Below, in pieces: positions 1-10,529 of a DNA stretch of 64,000 nt. Below the pieces are notes generated by a model. That model was given only the letters and a program-made list of their open reading frames with translations, was not told the DNA's origin and did not search any database. The first letter of the stretch is position 1. Each line of letters opens with the position of its first letter. The DNA is taken from the NCBI RefSeq assembly GCF_905404315.1, contig NC_066312.1, positions 8,605,001 through 8,669,000 of the forward strand, in the 5' to 3' direction. The position numbers and the translations under genes were made by a program. The DNA is from Leptidea sinapis (lineage: Eukaryota > Arthropoda > Insecta > Lepidoptera > Pieridae).

Positions 1-28
1 AAAGATCGAGCATCGCTATTGAGAATTT

Positions 29-92
29 ACACAGACCGTGTTTAATTTGCTTGTTTAAACTGCGAATGAATCATTTTATGTGCTTCCATTTG
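29..92 (+). repeat. Unclassified dispersed repeat, copy 1
   Basis: A stretch containing AATTTGCTTGTTTAAACTGC recurs near position 3838 in the same orientation, with a similar lead-in (ACAGACCGTG here, ACAGTCTGTG there) and a similar AT-rich continuation. Two copies 3.8 kb apart show a dispersed repeat, but neither has visible ends, so the class is unknown. Confidence 0.5.
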
Positions 93-136
93 TGTAATAT
101 TTATTTACTTTTTTTAATTTAATAGGTAGTTAAACA

Positions 137-310
137 AGAGTACGGCTCACATGGTATAAAGTAATCACCGCCGAATAACAGGAGAGTTTCTGGCCTTTAA
201 AGAAGGTCACCAAACATCCAGATGGTGAGGGTGATATCCTATTATGTGGAGTGTCGTGCAAAGGTGGAATTCGTCGGCAGGAATCAGGTGAAGGAAGCTC
301 TTACTTGATG
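137..310 (-). repeat. LINE 3' fragment (CR1/Jockey-like), internally deleted
   Basis: The minus strand resembles the LINE copy at 62.7-63.2 kb: GGCCTTTAAAGAAGGT, then CATCCAGATGGTG, GTGTCGTGCAAAGGTGGAATTC and GCAGGAATCAGGT, in the same order. The part between the first two blocks is missing, so this is an internally deleted relic of the reverse-transcriptase C-terminus and 3' UTR. No reading frame is kept. Confidence 0.6.
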
Positions 311-395
311 GTCTATGAATACAAAGAAGTGTTTGAGTCAACTAATAGTTGGTGATTTACCCTGCCCTTACTCTCTTGCAACGCCAAAAGTAACC

Positions 396-865
396 CAATT
401 TTTTTAGAAGAGGGGCCAAACGGGCAAGTTTCCCACATGATGGAGCGTAGTGGGTCTACCGCTGTAACACCAGGGGTCATGAGATGCGTTGCCAGCGTTT
501 AAGTTGAGAGTATGTTCCATGCTTAAGGGTCCCTAAATCGTATCGGTTCAGGAAAACTGCAGCCGGTAATTAATTCCTCAAAGCAGCTGTGCGTGGCAAG
601 AAATTTCTCGCAAAACGCGCGGTTTTAGAATACCAGATGTCAACATGATGTGGGTGGAATAGCATTTGAAAAACTTCCCTCAGCACGTCCGTGATAATTG
701 CGGTACAAGATGCAGAGAGAATCCGCATCTCAACGCAACGCCAAAGATTCAAGCCGATCGGAGATGACTTGATCGTCAATTATTCAAGCGGCCTTTTGTT
801 GTATGCGGTCAAATGGAAGAAGCTGGTACCTACTGAATTTGCGCCTTACATACGGAGTTTCCCTG
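396..865 (-). pseudogene. LINE reverse-transcriptase C-terminus and 3' UTR relic
   Basis: A second LINE relic on the minus strand. Positions 570-779 read in one frame with the residues HPHHVDIW and SKTARFARNFLPR, the counterpart of HPHHLDVWRSSTVRFSRSFLPR-type residues seen in the LINE at 39.4 kb. This is the C-terminal tail of a non-LTR reverse transcriptase. The 3' UTR runs towards 396 and ends in a T run on the plus strand, that is, a poly(A) tail on the element strand. It differs clearly from the other LINE copies here and is probably another subfamily. Frameshifts and stops exclude function. Confidence 0.65.
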
Positions 866-884
866 CGAGATCGAATCAGAAATG

Positions 885-1133
885 AGGAGATCCGTAAAAA
901 GCCAAACTCACTGACATAGCCCAATTTATTGCGAAACTGAAGTAGCAGTGGGCAGGGCACACGTTTCGGAAGACCCAGTGTTGGTAGGCCCCCCACTAGA
1001 TGGACTGACGATCTGGTCATGATCGCTGGAGTATGTTGGATAAGGGCAGCGCAGGACCGATCGTCATGGAAACCTTTGGGGGAGGTCTTTGTCCAGCAGT
1101 GGACGTATTCCGGCTGATGATGATGATACGGTG
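885..1133 (+). pseudogene. RTE-clade LINE C-terminal tail relic
   Basis: The plus strand encodes pieces typical of the end of lepidopteran RTE ORFs: AKLK-stop-QWAGHT, then WTDDLV in another frame, then the terminal segment around VQQWT. The element ends in GGCTGATGATGATGATACG, the (GAT)n tail that also closes the copies at 16.4, 37.8 and 59.9 kb. An in-frame stop just before the QWAGH motif and frame changes show it is dead. It lies head to head with the minus-strand LINE just upstream. Confidence 0.75.
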
Positions 1134-1208
1134 GCTTGTGGTGAAGAACTGTTTCGCCTTACTGAGTACACCTTATGCCACTTTAACTAAAAATAATTTA
1201 AGAATACT

Positions 1209-1265
1209 TGACGTCACATTATATCGAACATCATCATATTTTTTGTTTGTTATAATGTGACGTCA
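1209..1265. repeat. Perfect 15-bp inverted repeat with CRE-like ends
   Basis: TGACGTCACATTATA at 1209-1223 is exactly mirrored by TATAATGTGACGTCA at 1251-1265 around a 27-nt loop. The outer 8 bases of each arm, TGACGTCA, are themselves a palindrome and match a CRE/ATF site. It may be the end pair of a small MITE or a simple hairpin; the sequence does not decide. Confidence 0.7.
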
Positions 1266-1269
1266 TCAA

Positions 1270-2940
1270 TCAAAATGTCACATGACTGATTTTTTGCGCG
1301 TAACGTTTAAAATTGATTATTTTATTTATTAAAATAGTTTCACCCTTTTGATAAACAGTGAAGTAGCCATATTCGAAGTATCAAAGAGCAATTATTTCTG
1401 TATTAATAATCCTGTTGATATTTTAATACGAGTTCTTATGCATTTCACTGCAATTTGCAAATTAAAGTGCTGCCGATATTAATACATTTTAATATTTCAT
1501 TCGAGTCATTAGCAAAATTGACAGAGTAAGTTATTATTGTTTTTTTTATGAAATGTTATTGTTGATCTTCACTTTGCCTAATTGATTGCTTATCGTGTTT
1601 CACTTGTTTCGTCAGTTTGATTTTTTTCAATGTAAATCAAAAATGATGGAGCTCCATAATTTGTTTAATCGGCATCTTATGGAATCTTCGCCAAATGGGA
1701 ACCGATATAACTGTTTTTTTCTTCATATGTGTTGTTCCTTATGATCACATATTACATAGTATCAACTACTGTTTATATATTCGATGACTTCGCCTTTTGT
1801 GAATCAGTACAATAAGTTTTTTCTGTTGCAGATTAATTTGTAGACTCAATCTTATTAGCTTACTTGTGAAATTGAGTGATAAATATAAGTCTTATGACTA
1901 ATATTTATATTTATAAAATATTAGATTTTTAAATAAGAAAATTTAAATTTTTGTCCTTTCGACGGGCCAATTAAAAGGCACGATGACTATATTTTGCCCG
2001 TGAATTTTCCCGTATAAAATTTGTGCACATCTTGGAAATTTCTTTTCCTTCCCAAAATGTGTGTAAATTTCATAATACATTGTGTGGTTAAGATATGAAA
2101 TCATAATAAATAAGCAAAGTCAAAAATGTTGGTGTACATTTTCATGCCCCTATATTGCTTGCAAGTTCTAAGCGCATATTACAGGAAATTCCAATATCTA
2201 TTTTAATATACAGAGTAATTGTTATTGGCTATTATTGAGGAAGGTACAATAGTAGTGGTTGGGGCTTCACGTACGCAGGTCATTATCGAATCCAATCTGA
2301 AACATGACCAACAAATAGTGTTAATTGTCATACTATAGGACAACCAAAAATATGTTTAGTTTTATCTTGTTTGAGATTTGAGTCCGTTTCTTCAAAAGGT
2401 CCTAAATATGTGCGATGGGTCGTTTGATTCATAAATTTTGCCTTGAAAAATGTATCAAAAGTATGTATTAGCACATAAAAAAGGCAATTGTTATTAATAA
2501 ATTAAGAGAAAAAAAGGTAGTATTTTCTTTTCCGTTTGTAACTCTAAAACTATTCCTTATTGTGGGTATCTTGATTGTGCATATTATAATGAAATTACAT
2601 ACAATTTATTTAATTTTCAGAGATGTTGGAATGTATTTCATATTGATTGCATTTCGGAAGGCATCACGACTATCTTTTTTGTTTTTGAGTCAAGGATCGT
2701 TGTTACGCGTGTGCCAATAAGAACTTACAAACAGCCCTAAAATTTTACACGCATTTTCATGAGAAACCACTCCGATATATCTCTGATGAATTTAAAAATC
2801 AATCCCATAACTAGCTTTCTTGCGAGCTCCTTGGCTTCCTTCCTTGCAGAATGCGATATATATTATGATGTTTATTATTAAAAATTAGTTGATAGTTTCA
2901 TTATTGTCTGTGTTTAAACAAATAATGTGCTAATTTTCAA
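1270..2940. other. AT-rich stretch, no gene seen
   Basis: About 1.7 kb of AT-rich DNA with homopolymer runs. I see no coding segment, no tRNA-like box pair and no repeat family that I recognise. Confidence 0.5.
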
Positions 2941-2943
2941 TAA

Positions 2944-3311
2944 TCTTAAAATATATAAATGACGTGTAACGTTGTTTGTCCGCGATGGACTCTTAAACTA
3001 ATGAACGGATTTTAATGGGGACTATTTCATGGAGTGCAGTTTGGTCCAACTTGATAGATAGGATAGTTTATATTTTGATGTGGTACCCCTAATTATTTTT
3101 ATTTTCAATATTTGTTTTGTATGGACATATTTTCTATGAGAGAATTTAGTGACGCACGGTTTGACAGTTTCGCTGTGAACCAATTTCATTATAACAACAG
3201 GAGCATTTTTACGAAATAACTCTTTGATGTTTTGAAATATTATTGGCAAATTCCTATAAAACTCTTTTATTTTTTTATTATCTACGGAACAACGTTTCTC
3301 GGGTCAGCTAG
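2944..3311 (+). mobile_element. Non-autonomous Helitron, Lep1-like subfamily A
   Basis: It starts TCTTAAAATATATAAATGAC after an A and ends GGGTCAGCTAG before a T, which fits the Helitron rules (5' TC, 3' CTAG, A^T target, no target duplication). The interior carries the blocks CGTTGTTTGTCCGCGATGGA and GACGCACGGTTTGACAG, shared with the copies at 24.1 and 34.0 kb. The usual 3' hairpin (ACAGA...TCTGT) has decayed to ACGGA...TTTCT. It has no coding capacity, so it was presumably mobilised by a Rep/helicase element elsewhere. Confidence 0.8.
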
Positions 3312-3835
3312 TAATAAATAAATAAAAAGCGCTTAACTACCTTCTGAGATTTACAGCTTAATACAAGTGGATGCTGCAATTATAAATAAAATAAAGCTTT
3401 TGCTTTTCGTCATGTGTTTTGCAATATTTTAAAATCATTGAAGAATGTATGACGTTGTGACCTTTTTATTTTAATAATCTAAAGCGAAGTGCTACACACC
3501 TATACTCGTATCTAGTATTTTCATCATGGATTTCAGACTTTTTTACAAATTGTTAGAAGGTTTTTTATGTGCTCTGTACGCTCTGATGTCGACGATCGAA
3601 AGTTCACTTCGTGAATGTTGTTTATTTATGAAAAGCGAACCGATAGTAGTTTTCCAGTAGCTCTTTCATTCGTTTAAGATTATTTGATCTGCCAGTAAAT
3701 GCAATGGCGATTAATAATTGAAGAGACTATTTCCAGATACATCTCAATGTAAATTATATCTGAGCTGCTTAGTCCAGTCTGATTCAAATGTCTCTTAATA
3801 GAGACAATATTTATTTTGGATTAAGGCGTGAACAT

Positions 3836-3900
3836 CCACAGTCTGTGTCTAATTTGCTTGTTTAAACTGCGAATGAATAATTACATTGTGCTTATTTATG
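3836..3900 (+). repeat. Unclassified dispersed repeat, copy 2
   Basis: Partner of the repeat at 29-92, same orientation, with near-identical AATTTGCTTGTTTAAACTGC core. The rest of 3320-4190 shows no gene. Confidence 0.5.
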
Positions 3901-4198
3901 TACCATTTAATAACTGTATATTTATTGTTTCGGTGTTAATTGATTTGGCATGCTGTCGATGCGATTCGATAATAACTTCCTAAATAATAAACAATTTTTC
4001 TACATCAAATTAGAAGTCAACATTCCTGAAATATACGCTTACTAGTCAATTTGCGCAATGTATGAATAATTGTTTTGCACTTATACTTCTTTTGACGCGT
4101 TAGGGAAAAATTGTCAAATTGAATTTTACGATGCAGTCGCACACCGTTACGCAAATTGGACACCCTGACGTTATTACCCAGTAATTTCGCTTACACAC

Positions 4199-4378
4199 GC
4201 GGTGTTTCCGGGACGATACGACATGGGTACCTTCAAAAAAAGCGTGTACACCTTCCTTAAAGGCTGGCAACGCTCTTGTGATTCCTCTGGTGTTGCAAGA
4301 GGTTGTGGGCGGCGGTGATCAGTTAACAACAGGTGACCCGTACGCTCGTTTGTCCTCCTATTACATACAAAAAAAAAA
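4199..4378 (+). mobile_element. LINE 3' end with poly(A), 5' truncated
   Basis: This holds the last part of the CR1/Jockey-like LINE: CGGTGTTTCCGGGACGATAC, ACATGGGTACCTTCAAAAAA, then the GGGCGGCGGTGATCA 3' UTR block and a poly(A) run at 4369-4378. It matches the plus-strand copy ending at 39,747. Severe 5' truncation and a 3' A tail are the usual result of target-primed reverse transcription. Confidence 0.75.
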
Positions 4379-4380
4379 CA

Positions 4381-4540
4381 ATACTACTTCACGGCAGATA
4401 AAGGCAACGTTATGGTACCCATAATCTTGCTGGCATCCTGTACAAAGGAGTCTCCCACTGATAAATGCCCTTATTCGCCTCTTGCGATACCCTTGGACCT
4501 GGGATTTTCCTGTTCTTTTATGCCCCATTGAAGCAAATGA
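4381..4540 (-). repeat. R2-type dispersed repeat (my label), partial
   Basis: This is a family named here only for cross-reference. Its minus-strand blocks are CCCATTGAAGC, the CCAGTGGGAGGCTCC-like start, GGCTAGATTATGGGTACC-like block and CACGGCAGA in reverse. It abuts the poly(A) tail of the LINE at 4199-4378. Like the copy at 49.9-50.2 kb it extends about 70 bases beyond the point where the other copies begin, so the full family is longer than most copies here. It is probably a LINE 3' region or a SINE; it codes for nothing visible. Confidence 0.6.
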
Positions 4541-4569
4541 CAACTTACATATATTATATTTAAAATAAT

Positions 4570-4723
4570 GAAGATGTAAATGTTGATTTTAAAGAGTGGC
4601 AATGAGTTTTTGTCCCTTCTTCTTATTAAAGATTAACATTTTCCTAAGTTGTAGCATACGGTAAACAAAACTTTTTGACATTCATAAGTGTTATTTCCTT
4701 AATGAATAAAGTGATTTGATTTA
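4570..4723 (+). repeat. LINE 3' terminus, R3 family, copy 1
   Basis: Shares the ordered blocks AAAGAGTGGCAATGAGTTT, CTTCTTCTTATTA, TTTTTGACATTCATAAGTG and AATAAAGTGATTTGATTT with copies at 8.6 and 57.6 kb. AATAAA next to a TTTGA-type tail indicates the 3' end of a non-LTR element. No coding part is kept. Confidence 0.65.
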
Positions 4724-4739
4724 GCCAGCGGTAACTCAC

Positions 4740-5570
4740 TTGGCTTACACTCACGAAGGGGTAAAGAAATCTTCGATTAAATTCATATATAATTTATATA
4801 TTTAATGTATAACATTTTAATTTTCATGCCTATATACAAATTAAATGAAAAATTTGCCTCCATAAGGCACGAGCGTAACGCGACGGCAAAAATAAAACTA
4901 CATCGACATGGTGTCAAAGAGAAATTTTCAAACTAAATTACGCAACACAGTCAAAGGGATTAATACGATCAATGATTTGCTATGCAATGCTATAAATTTA
5001 AACCAATCAATGAATATGAATTTGGGAAAATTCTACTAGTAATTAAGTTTATATATTTTAATTTGTTGAAGAAATATACTATACGATCTAATATTTTGTG
5101 TTTTAGAAAGTGAGCGAATGAATGACTCTTAAGAGAACTTTAAGTGACATAACGAAAATTTTTTTAAATTTTATTCATAACGTCAAACAAAAATTTAGTT
5201 CTATGAAGTAATAATATGGAATTTTTTTTTTCAAAAGTAGAATATAAACTGTAACAGAATTTTTAAATTTACTTTATCTCTTCATGGTGAAAAACATTCT
5301 GAATGTGACTCTATTTTAATTTCTTATGCCGAGCTAGCTCCATACTGGATAATTATTTGGGAATATTTGCGTCATTGTATAGGGAATTTAATTTTCACAA
5401 CACAGGACACAAAATCAGTATTTGAAAAATAAAATCCAATAATTTGTAAAAAAACAAAAATTCTAAATTCACCATTTTAACTTCGCTGGATTCCTCAGTC
5501 CCGTACTATATGAAACGTAATTGCATTTTGTTTTGCCATATAAATCCTCTTAAGATCCAAAGATAAGAAA
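4740..5570. other. AT-rich stretch, no gene seen
   Basis: About 0.8 kb of AT-rich sequence without recognisable exon, RNA gene or repeat end. Confidence 0.45.
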
Positions 5571-5572
5571 GA

Positions 5573-5810
5573 GTTGTTATTGTTATACTTCCGGTGCTGG
5601 AAAGTCTGGACTGCGGTGATCACTTAGCTTCAGTCAACTTTTTTCTGCACAATCGATTGCTCTCTGTCACCACAAAAATAATGGCTCGCTTAACAATGGC
5701 TCTCTTAAAAATGGCTCTATAGTAAATCCTACTACTCCACAGCTGAATACCTAAGTGATCGGACAGCCTGGGACTAGATTATGTTTATTTTATAGCAATA
5801 ACAATGGCAG
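5573..5810. mobile_element. Possible degenerate MITE with imperfect inverted ends
   Basis: The left end TTGTTATTGTTATACTTCC and the reverse complement of the right end, TTGTTATTGCTATAAAATAA, match over the first 13 or so bases. A second inner match is GATCACTTAG on both arms. Between them lies a short tandem array (see 5681-5722). The arms are diverged and there is no clear target duplication. Confidence 0.4.
5681..5722 (+). repeat. 15-bp tandem repeat, 2.8 units
   Basis: ATGGCTCGCTTAACA, ATGGCTCTCTTAAAA and ATGGCTCTATAG lie end to end. The period is exactly 15 bases. Confidence 0.7.
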
Positions 5811-5812
5811 TA

Positions 5813-6052
5813 CAGTATTGTATATTTTATTGAAAAGAGCGCAAAATATAATTCTGGGAGAGCTCCTTGCGTAGCTTATTCTCTCTCAGAGCGCAATTTC
5901 TTTAAAAAGCGGTGGTAGTGTTTGAAGTGACTGTCTTTCCCTGGATTATAATTATCTTGCAATGACATACAGCAATAAGCTGCCTTCTTTCAAAAGAGTG
6001 CAAAATTTCTTGCGCTATTTCTTTCCGTTCTGTCATCTGTTACCGAGGTGGT
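5813..6052 (+). repeat. LINE 3' fragments, R4 family, two partial units
   Basis: Blocks TGTATATTTTATTGAAAAGA, GCTCCTTGCGTAGCTTATTC and AAGCGGTGGTAG also occur at 14.7, 56.5 (minus) and 63.9 kb. A second partial unit with TTTCTTGCGC and CCGAGGTGGTTT follows at about 5970-6052, giving an imperfect tandem. I recognise this as a common lepidopteran LINE 3' segment. No coding sequence remains. Confidence 0.55.
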
Positions 6053-7059
6053 TTAATTGCAATTATTATTATAAAAAAGAAATAATTACAAAGAAATCAA
6101 TTTAAGTATAATAATGCGCTTAAACATCAGACATTAGATATAAGTGCACACCCAGTCTTGATTTGATAAGAAACATTTTTATACATTAAGTTGCGTTATT
6201 GTTGTGCTAGGAAGACATTAAAAATATAATTTTATAGGCGAGATGATGAGACTAACAAGACGTTACGCCCTGCAAATTCACTGTGGTGCCGCTCAATATT
6301 CTTGAAAAGCCCCAATTTATGAGCGGTCCCCTTGAAATATAACGTGTTAAGTTTCAGTATGGCAGTAATATCACTAGCTCTAATGCCTTTCAAAATGAAA
6401 CACAAAAAACTGCTAGCTAGTATTATGCTGTAGGAATCTTCCGAATGCTGACTCTCTTGCCTCAATAGACTATTTAGTATAAGGTTTCTGTTCTATTTTA
6501 ATATTGAGAGTATACGATGAATTTGCAAACAATATTATGTGTAAAACGATAATTCTCACATGCCCCTAAGGTTGTTCTAACCTGCAGTGCTATTGCCTGC
6601 GGCGTCGATTGACATCGTCGGCAGACATCACTTGTAATACTTGTATGATAATGATATTATGTTTTAAACGAAATTATGTTCGCAAGCTTATCTATGAGGA
6701 TGAAAATGATTTTATATTAAATAATTTAAATTGGAAGCCATATATTTCCACATCTGTGAAAATTATAACTAAATTAATTAAGCAATTACAGTAAGCAGAC
6801 AGAAAACACACAGACAATCAGACAAATTCTAAAATTATGGGATATTTATTTATCCTCAATTCCCATAAGGTTTTTTTTTTTCAATTATCATTCAAATAAT
6901 GCTTTTATAGTTTAAAAGAATTCTTTAGCCAAAAATAATAGTATTCAAATGTAATTTTTGAGAGGTACCTACAAACTAATGTTTATTTTATATTATCTCA
7001 TTGAATTAAAGCTATATAATGTGTATTAAGAACGTATAAGTATAAATTAAATATGATAT

Positions 7060-7240
7060 TCCAATATTGACAATCAAATATTTGTATGCCGATATATTGG
7101 CGAATTGTGCTGTACACCAATTAATTGTTAACAACTATGTTACCACGATTCATACAAATAAATCATTTCATTTCATTTCATTTCATTTCATTTCATTTCA
7201 TTTCATTTCATTTCATTTCATTTCATTTCATTTCATTTCA
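7060..7240 (+). repeat. (ATTTC)n array at a probable LINE 3' tail
   Basis: From 7165 to 7240 the pentamer ATTTC repeats about 15 times almost without error. It follows ACAAATAAATC, which contains an AATAAA signal. A simple pentamer grown from the 3' end of a LINE is the most likely origin. The uniformity of the units suggests recent expansion. Confidence 0.8.
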
Positions 7241-7511
7241 ATAAATATCATTCAATTATTACAGTTATATTTATTTACAATTTTTTTTTTGAGAAAAAGT
7301 GACGAGGGAGCAAGTCGTGATACGCCCTCTCCATTATAATGCTATACTGCTCAGAATGTCTCATTGAGACAAAAGATGCTTAATCTCATTAACCCACTCA
7401 TTTCAATAGCGAAGGGCACTTCAGACGGAAACACTTGTATGCTTGTACATGACTCTGCTTGAGAGCAGAAAAGGTCACCGCTGTATTTTCTAACTTAATT
7501 AATAAGTTATA

Positions 7512-7726
7512 TAGTATTTTCTTTATTTAACGCGAGTGTTACACATTTAAATAAAACACTTTTAAAGGATTAAAACGCGTGTAATTGATCTCGTTTTTTC
7601 TGGAAAGTTCTTGAAACGTTGGGTTCACTAAAATAAAAATGTAACTTTTACGCAAACATCTAATATAAGACCGTTACAATTACACGCGTTTTAATACTTT
7701 AAAAGTGTTTTATTTAATAAGTTATA
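7512..7726. mobile_element. Hairpin element with 41-bp inverted arms
   Basis: Arms at 7547-7587 and 7677-7717 match at 40 of 41 positions when inverted; the single mismatch is in AAAGGATTAAA versus AAAGTATTAAA. The loop is 89 bases. The 13-mer TTAATAAGTTATA lies at 7499-7511 and again at 7714-7726, so it flanks the unit as a possible target-site duplication. Arms this similar in otherwise decayed DNA point to a recent insertion or to arm conversion. No coding sequence. Confidence 0.7.
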
Positions 7727-8347
7727 GTTACAGATAATGAAGAAATACGCTTTAAGACGTACAGATTATAAAATACAGAGAGTTAAAGCTCTATTGTAAA
7801 AAATAATTTTATAAATCAAAGCTTTCATTGTCACTTTTTATGAAGTTACATGTCCTTTAGTTGACCATTCAAATTATTTGGACGCATAAAATCAAAGTTT
7901 CCCTTAAATATTTTCCTGCAAACATAGAAATCGGTGTACAATGCCGCTGAAATTGGGAACTAGGATAAACTTTATTCATTAACAATGTTTAATTTATCGT
8001 AAGCTATAAAATGCCAAGTTTAACAAATTAATTATTATATTATAAATATTCATATTATAATAATATTAGCAGTTCGCTGTACGTCTGTCTGTCTCTAAAT
8101 TCTTCCTTTCTCAGGAAAGCGTTGAAGTTAATCTTAATTAACATCCGTAGTGAAGAGGGATAGAATCACACACATAAATATTTAATTAAAACAATTTAAG
8201 GTAATACGGCTAAACTTGTAGTAAGAATTTAGCAACTACGTCCACAGATGTTGTCTAGAAATTCTATATTGAACTTATTCAAAGATGTCGTAGAACAAAG
8301 CGTTACAATTATTTTATCTTTCTAACATCTAAAATTGTTATTATAAG

Positions 8348-8575
8348 TTTTTGAAGTAAAAACTTCTTTAGTGGCGTTGAGCACTTTTCTTGGGATGTGT
8401 ATAAAATGTTAAACTCGCGTCAGGACACGTGACCTGATTGAAAATTCGTAAGGCAGTCGTTGAAATTATTGATGAAAGTTGATTTCTTCTGAGAGATAAA
8501 CTTTTTAATGTAAACGTGTAAGACATTGACTATTTGACGTTTTAGTGTGTCTGTTGCATCATTTTACATATTATA
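8348..8575 (+). repeat. R5-type dispersed repeat, left part
   Basis: Blocks AAAACTTCTTTAGTGGCGTT, AATGTTAAACTCGCGTCAGG and CAGTCGTTGAAATTATTGAT recur at 22.7-22.9 kb. The right part of the same repeat (ACTTCTGCCGGCACTCCC) resumes at about 8790, after the LINE at 8595-8784, so the LINE probably inserted into this repeat. Confidence 0.6.
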
Positions 8576-8594
8576 TTGTAATTTGAAATGATTT

Positions 8595-8784
8595 GTAAAT
8601 CGATGTACTTAAATGTAAATCTTGATATAAAAGAGTGGCAATGAGTTTCTTGCTACTTCTTCTCATTAGGTCAACCCTGTACGAAGTAGCGGTAGATTCA
8701 ATACGAAAAATATTTTATTTTTTTTGACATTCATAAGTCTCATTTCCGTGACCTACGTGAATAAACTGATTTTGATTTGATTTG
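8595..8784 (+). mobile_element. LINE 3' terminus, R3 family, copy 2
   Basis: Best preserved of three copies: AAAGAGTGGCAATGAGTTTC, CTTCTTCTCATTAGGTCAAC, TTGACATTCATAAGTCTCAT, then GAATAAACTGATTTTGATTT. AATAAA followed by TTTGATTTG repeats marks the 3' end. It sits inside the R5-type repeat. Confidence 0.7.
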
Positions 8785-8785
8785 A

Positions 8786-8860
8786 AAGTTTTCACTTCTG
8801 CCGGCACTCCCTTACTGCAACCCCTATTTTTTTTCTTTTTAGTTTCGCCCTATAGACTAT
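8786..8860 (+). repeat. R5-type dispersed repeat, right part
   Basis: TTCACTTCTGCCGGCACTCC corresponds to TTACACTTCTGCCGGTACTC at about 23,388, placed downstream of the left part in both copies. Confidence 0.5.
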
Positions 8861-8879
8861 ACTATACCCATAAGGGATG

Positions 8880-9960
8880 CAATTTAACAACTAGTAGTAT
8901 AGGTAATAGTTGTTACCGGGATTCTTTCATTTAACTATTTTCGATTTTTGTGAATACAAATTACTGTAGAGTATCAATTCATCGAAGTGAAATGAGTATT
9001 TCGTTAATTAAGCCTCAGTTTCGTCCAATAATGGCAGTAGTTATAAATCTACTGTTTTTCTAAGTATTATGCATTTCCTGCAAATATTTGAGTAAACCAA
9101 TGTGGTTTCGAATTCGCTAATTAACTACTCTATAGCATTCCAATAACAAGATGTTTGATAGCTACATTCTGGGCTTTACATATAACATGACTAACATACT
9201 GTGTAAAAAGCAATTAACATGCAAACGAAATATAAAAGAGTATATTTTGATTACACAGGAAAAATCTATTGACTTCGACTTCAATTTAGTACAACTCTAT
9301 GTCCACATGAAAATCTTTTATTTGACTTTTTGATACAACTGGTATTTTGGTGGAATTGAATGCAATGCAAGAGCTAATGGTTGGAAAAATGTTTGAACAG
9401 CAAATGGTGCAATCATTCTGTGAATTCCGATATCTGAATATTTGTTTTCACAAAAAGTAATCAAAGGTATGCTTTATTGCTTTTATTAACTGTATCTGAG
9501 CGAACAATAAATTCCGTGATAGTTTATTTCACAAATTAAAAAGCTTTTATTAACTGAATTTTGTTTGCTGTTTTTGCATTTTTTTAATTATTTCAACATA
9601 CCATATTTCATTATAAAATGTATTGAAAATACTGATCTTTAAAAGTTCATGTTATTCGCAGTAGGTAACTTAAAATGTATTAAAGTAAACATTAAATAAA
9701 ATTATAGGAAAAACTTTACTTAAAGTAAAATCTATTATGTTTGATTTTAAGATGCTAATTATATGATAGTTTCATTATAATTTTTTAGAATGATTGTCTG
9801 TTTATTAGTCTGTCTCTTTGTTTTTGCATACTCATCTAAGAAAAGGCTTTCATGAACAGACTCGAAATGGCTTTCACTGATATTAAATGGCAAAACACGT
9901 ACTGGTGGTATTTGTGTTTCGAAATCTATGTGGAGGAAGTCCTGCAATTAGTAATATATG
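8880..9960. other. AT-rich stretch, no gene seen
   Basis: About 1.1 kb without recognisable features. A 60-codon open frame at 9151-9333 has no coding-like composition and is probably chance. Confidence 0.45.
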
Positions 9961-9964
9961 TCGT

Positions 9965-10330
9965 AGTCAAGATGGTCGAGCACAAAACGCGAGTACGAAT
10001 ATGATTCGGTATTCGTCTTAGCTTTGGTGTTATCGGCGTGCGGTGCCAGTGCGGACGAGAGCGGGTAATGGGCGAGCGCCAAGCAGGCAGTCAGGCAAGA
10101 ACTATCGACCGAGGCGGATGTGTCGCACGCGCATCTCGCGAACATCACGTTCTATTTACGTGAAGTGTACCTACCGTTACGATTGTAACGTTTGTTGCTA
10201 ATATTGATGCAATGTGTTTGTAAGACTGTGTTTTAATTACTGACGTGATCAACGCCCTCAAAAATGGACAATCAAGAAGATCCTGAACATATGACCTTGA
10301 CCATAGGTCTTGCATAGCCATGCCAAAGAA
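9965..10330 (+). repeat. GC-rich repeat with a conserved ATG, copy 1
   Basis: This is a local GC and CpG peak in AT-rich surroundings. It aligns with the minus strand of 28,780-29,060: GAACTATCGACCGAGGCGG here, GAACTATCGAGCGAGGCGG there; then CGCACGCGCAT, TTTGTAAGACTG and finally ATGGACAATCAAGA here, ATGGACAACCACGA there. Order and spacing of the blocks are similar. The conserved ATG after a GC-rich leader suggests the promoter or 5' UTR and first codons of a retroelement or multicopy gene. The frame here stops after 17 codons. I do not recognise the family. Confidence 0.5.
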
Positions 10331-10370
10331 TCTTACTTTTCACATGTAGTGTGTGACACTCACTGACCTG

Positions 10371-10520
10371 TATAAATACCACTGGACAGGCTGTTCCATT
10401 TGTTTGACAGCAATTTTTTGCGCCTATTGGAAGCGCCACTTGCGAGCGTCCAGAGAACTAATTTAGACGTACAATACAAATGGCTGCGAGAGAAGCGTAC
10501 AATACTCTGAAGTATTTTTG
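10371..10520 (+). promoter_or_regulatory. Possible core promoter and short ORF
   Basis: TATAAATA at 10371-10378 is followed about 30 bases later by TGTTCCATTTG, a weak initiator candidate. ATTGG (inverted CCAAT) lies downstream. An ATG in good context (ACAAATGGCTGCG) at about 10,480 opens a 13-codon frame ending TTTTGA. In AT-rich DNA a TATA match is weak evidence. Confidence 0.2.
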
Positions 10521-10529
10521 AATTTTGTA

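Noticed and set aside
2944..3311. RTE/LINE 3' ends as an explanation for the 'CTAGCTGACCCG' repeats
   Set aside because: Both ends are fixed in all copies (5' TC, 3' CTAG after a hairpin, A^T target), which fits Helitrons; LINE copies would have variable 5' ends and a 3' tail.
7150..7240. CRISPR-like or satellite array
   Set aside because: Pure pentanucleotide repeat without spacers.
7067..7339. 90-codon frame with repeated FHFIS
   Set aside because: The repeats are the translated (ATTTC)n microsatellite.
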